Assembly (NCBI GenBank): GCA_946803715.1
Contig: CAMPET010000176.1
Span: 2,473 to 63,641, forward strand
Direction: 5' to 3'
DNA: 61,169 nucleotides
DNA from: Beroe ovata
Lineage: Eukaryota; Ctenophora; Nuda; Beroida; Beroidae
Positions within the stretch are counted from its first letter, which is position 1; each line of letters opens with the position of its first letter. Under the pieces are notes generated by a model. The model was not told the DNA's origin, did not search any database, and worked only from the letters and a program-made list of their open reading frames with translations. This document shows, in pieces, positions 58,846-61,169 of the stretch. The translations under genes were made by a program, and so were the position numbers.

Positions 58846-61133
58846 ATGGCAGCAGCTACAAACGAGCGATACCTTGATTTTGGCAAGCTGAAGATTGACG
58901 ATGAACTGAAGCAAAGTGGAAAGAAAGAGGCCGAGAAGAGTGACGTTGTTATGGACAATAACAAAGCTGTGTTTGATCCGTCCAAAGAGCCCCTCCTCAG
59001 GGAAAATCCTCGGAGATTTGTCATTCTTCCCATAGAGTACAACGACATCTGGCAGATGTACAAGAAAGCAGAAGGTGAGTGCGATAAATTGAAGTTTAGG
59101 ACTGTATCTTTGACACTTTATACTTTGTACCTTAATTTGTGGAAATGGGCAGGGTATTGGTAGAATTGCAAGGGAATCCTCAGTCCTCTTTTGGTCTGAG
59201 AGTTATCAAACTTTTCCATCCACTATGTTCTACAATCACTTACAATTTACATGTTCAGCATCGTTTTGGACAGCCGAGGAAGTTGATCTGAGCAAAGATT
59301 TGTCAGATTGGGATCGTCTGAAGAAGGAGGAGAGACACTTCATCTCACATGTACTAGCATTCTTCGCTGCAAGTGACGGCATTGTCAATGAGAACCTGGT
59401 AAGTTGGAAATTCTAAGATTGCTGGGACTAAAGTGCAGTTTATGAACATTGAACAATGCCTGTCGGGGACAATCTAAAGATCGGATATAGCTGTATCGAT
59501 ATGTCATCACAACTCAGGTCGAGAATTTCTCTGTAGAAGTACAAGTGACAGAAGCGAGGTGTTTCTACGGTTTCCAAGTGGCGATTGAGAATGTACACTC
59601 GGAAATGTACAGCCTGCTCATTGACATGTACATCAAGGTGAGATATGTCATATCCCTGAGATGATGATAAGAACTAGTTTTAGTTGGTTCAAACTGGATC
59701 CTATGTTTGATTACATGATCGATTCTGAACGAGTACTTTTTCTAACAGGATTCAATGGAGAAGAACAAGCTGTTTAACGCTATTGAGACACTGCCCTGTG
59801 TCAAGAAGAAGGCTGACTGGGCATTCAAATGGATGCACTGTGACAAGCCCTTCCCAGAGAGAGTTATTGCATTTGCCAGCGTGGAGGGAATCTTCTTCAG
59901 TGGTTCATTTGCTGCCATCTTCTGGCTCAAGAAAAGGTGAGTGTCAGTGTAGTGACTGCTGGCACGTAGCCAGACATTTTTCCGGGAGGGGCCACGAGGA
60001 GCGAGTCTAATTAGTGCATCCAGCAAATGAAGCAAATTTTCTTCAGTTGTTTTCATCAAGGGTTGTTTCTGTTGCCCCCAGAAGCCAGAAGTTAAGCTCT
60101 GTTCGAGAGGGTGAAGTTGTTGAAAATTATCATCAGAGTCTAATTTTTGCGAGGCTTGTCTTCGTGCCTGGTTGACGCCAGTTTGTCAGAACAGGGCTTT
60201 GTGACGAATGGGACAGTCATTCGTCACTACTTGCTGAAACCACTGCATGCCAGTGATGTAGGAATGCTTACAATGGAATGCGCTGACACCAGTTCGTCAG
60301 AACAAGGCTGTGTGACGGATGGGCCATGGGGTAGTCAGTCGTCACAACTTACTGACACCACTGCATACCGGTGACGTAGGAATGCTTGCGATGGAATGCG
60401 CTGACACCAGTTCGTCAGATCAGGGATATGTGACGATAAGGTATCTCATTCGTCACAACTTGCTGACACCACTGCATGCTGGTGACGTAGGAATGCTTGA
60501 GATGGAATGCGCTGACACCAGTTCGTCATAACAGAGCTTTGTAACGACAGGGTATCCCATTCGTTACAACTTGCTGAAGTAAAATCACTGAAGTAGAAAG
60601 GGGGCCTGAGTGACTGATGTTGGATGGTGATCTCAAATGGTGGTTTGTTGGTTATAGACAGAACTTTCTGACGTCAAGAAAATGGGTAATACGAATTTGA
60701 CAGCAGCATATGACTAGGACACTTTGATAGCCTTGGCACGGTTTGAGCAGGAAATTTCCAAGAAGTGTGCTACTAGATTTGTTTGACACCACTGTCATAT
60801 TGACAGTGCTATTGTGATTGGTGTCACTAAGGAATGTGTACGTGTATTGGTGCCCAAGTATGGGTCCTTCTAAGTATCTGAATAATGTCTAATGCCACAA
60901 TCCCTCTGTTTATAACTGCCATAGGAATCTGTGGCCCCAGGAATCTGTGGCCCCTAATCTGTCCTTATTCCAGAGGGCTGATGCCAGGACTCACATTCTC
61001 CAACGAGCTGATCTCCAGAGACGAGGGTCTCCACTGTGACTTTGCGTGTCTTCTTTTCAAGCACGTCGTACAGAAACCTAGTCCCTCCATTGTCAGACAA
61101 ATCGTGTGTGAAGCAGTGGACATCGAGAAAGAG
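58846..61133 (+). CDS. RRM2: Ribonucleotide reductase small subunit R2 (3'-truncated by window edge)
   Basis: Supplies the diferric-tyrosyl radical for reduction of ribonucleotides to deoxyribonucleotides. Exons 58846-59074, 59259-59398, 59518-59637, 59749-59936 and 60974-61133, all in phase; the rest lies beyond the window. Metal ligands and radical site are all visible: D86 (EEVDL), E147 and H150 with radical Tyr154 (IENVHSEMY), E209 (SVEGIFFSG), E243 and H246 (DEGLHCDF). The N-terminal tail before [10 protein letters not shown] is short compared with vertebrate RRM2. The C-terminal peptide that contacts the large subunit is not in the window. The start codon is the first ATG of the exon (GAGGAATGG). 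Confidence 0.96.
60172..60578 (+). repeat. 3.6-copy 111-118 base tandem repeat in RRM2 intron 4
   Basis: Copies begin at 60172, 60283, 60401 and 60512 (the last incomplete). Each opens with TTGAC/CTGACACCAGTTCGTCAG and includes TCGTCACAACTTGCTGACA and GTAGGAATGCTTG. The copies contain two TGACACCA words each, so the dispersed TTGACACCACT motif is embedded in a larger unit here. Confidence 0.88.
60579..60973 (+). other. Remainder of RRM2 intron 4
   Basis: Unique intron sequence after the tandem repeat, with single TTGACACCACT and GGTGTCA words at about 60783-60830. No gene recognised. Confidence 0.6.
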
Positions 61134-61169
61134 GTGAGAGAAGTGTTAACTTGTCTTTGAATTTGCACT

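Overview
The window is animal nuclear DNA: split genes with short GT-AG introns (mostly 70-200 bp), a eukaryotic tRNA nested in an intron, and metazoan-type proteins (Ig/TSP1 matrix protein, 7TM receptor, FHIP2, ribonucleotide reductase R2). The very compact introns and short intergenic gaps suggest an invertebrate with a condensed genome. A sponge or another early-branching animal is my best guess, but nothing here proves it.

Layout. (1) Positions 1-48443, plus strand: one giant secreted-type gene entering from the left. I can splice 127 exons in frame with no phase conflict down to a TGA at 48441-48443, giving about 10,139 residues without its N-terminus. It has four zones: alternating TSP1 and ordinary disulfide-type Ig domains (1-12451); cysteine-free Ig-like domains (12581-16976); thirty tandem two-exon units (17134-44386), each an unfamiliar ~150-residue beta-type domain followed by a cysteine-free I-set-like domain; and four TSP1 domains with an unfamiliar C-terminal domain (44492-48443). 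(2) Positions 45733-47532, minus strand: an intronless 7TM receptor gene inside the 2.4 kb phase-0 intron of the giant gene. (3) Positions 48444-51109: 3' sequence and GC-rich inverted repeats. (4) Positions 51110-52288, minus: a DUF3445 / heme-dependent oxidative N-demethylase-like protein with a C-terminal membrane anchor, head-to-head with (5) an FHIP2 homologue (about 52860-57616, plus), whose intron holds tRNA-Asn(GTT). (6) From 58846, plus: the first five coding exons of ribonucleotide reductase small subunit RRM2, running off the right edge.

The most unusual item is the thirty-unit array. The units are symmetric phase 1-1 modules, nearly free of cysteine, rich in N-glycosylation sequons, and appear to have an A-B-C-D higher-order period of four units over part of the array. 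Stretches of up to 171 bp are identical between units 7 kb apart, which implies recent gene conversion or segmental duplication. The first domain of the unit matches no family I know; I infer that it is a strongly diverged Ig-fold domain. A short dispersed motif, TTGACACCACT and variants, recurs in introns of several genes and is the other recurrent unexplained signal. The genes do not form an obvious pathway; the neighbourhood is a dense mix of matrix, signalling, trafficking and DNA-precursor genes.
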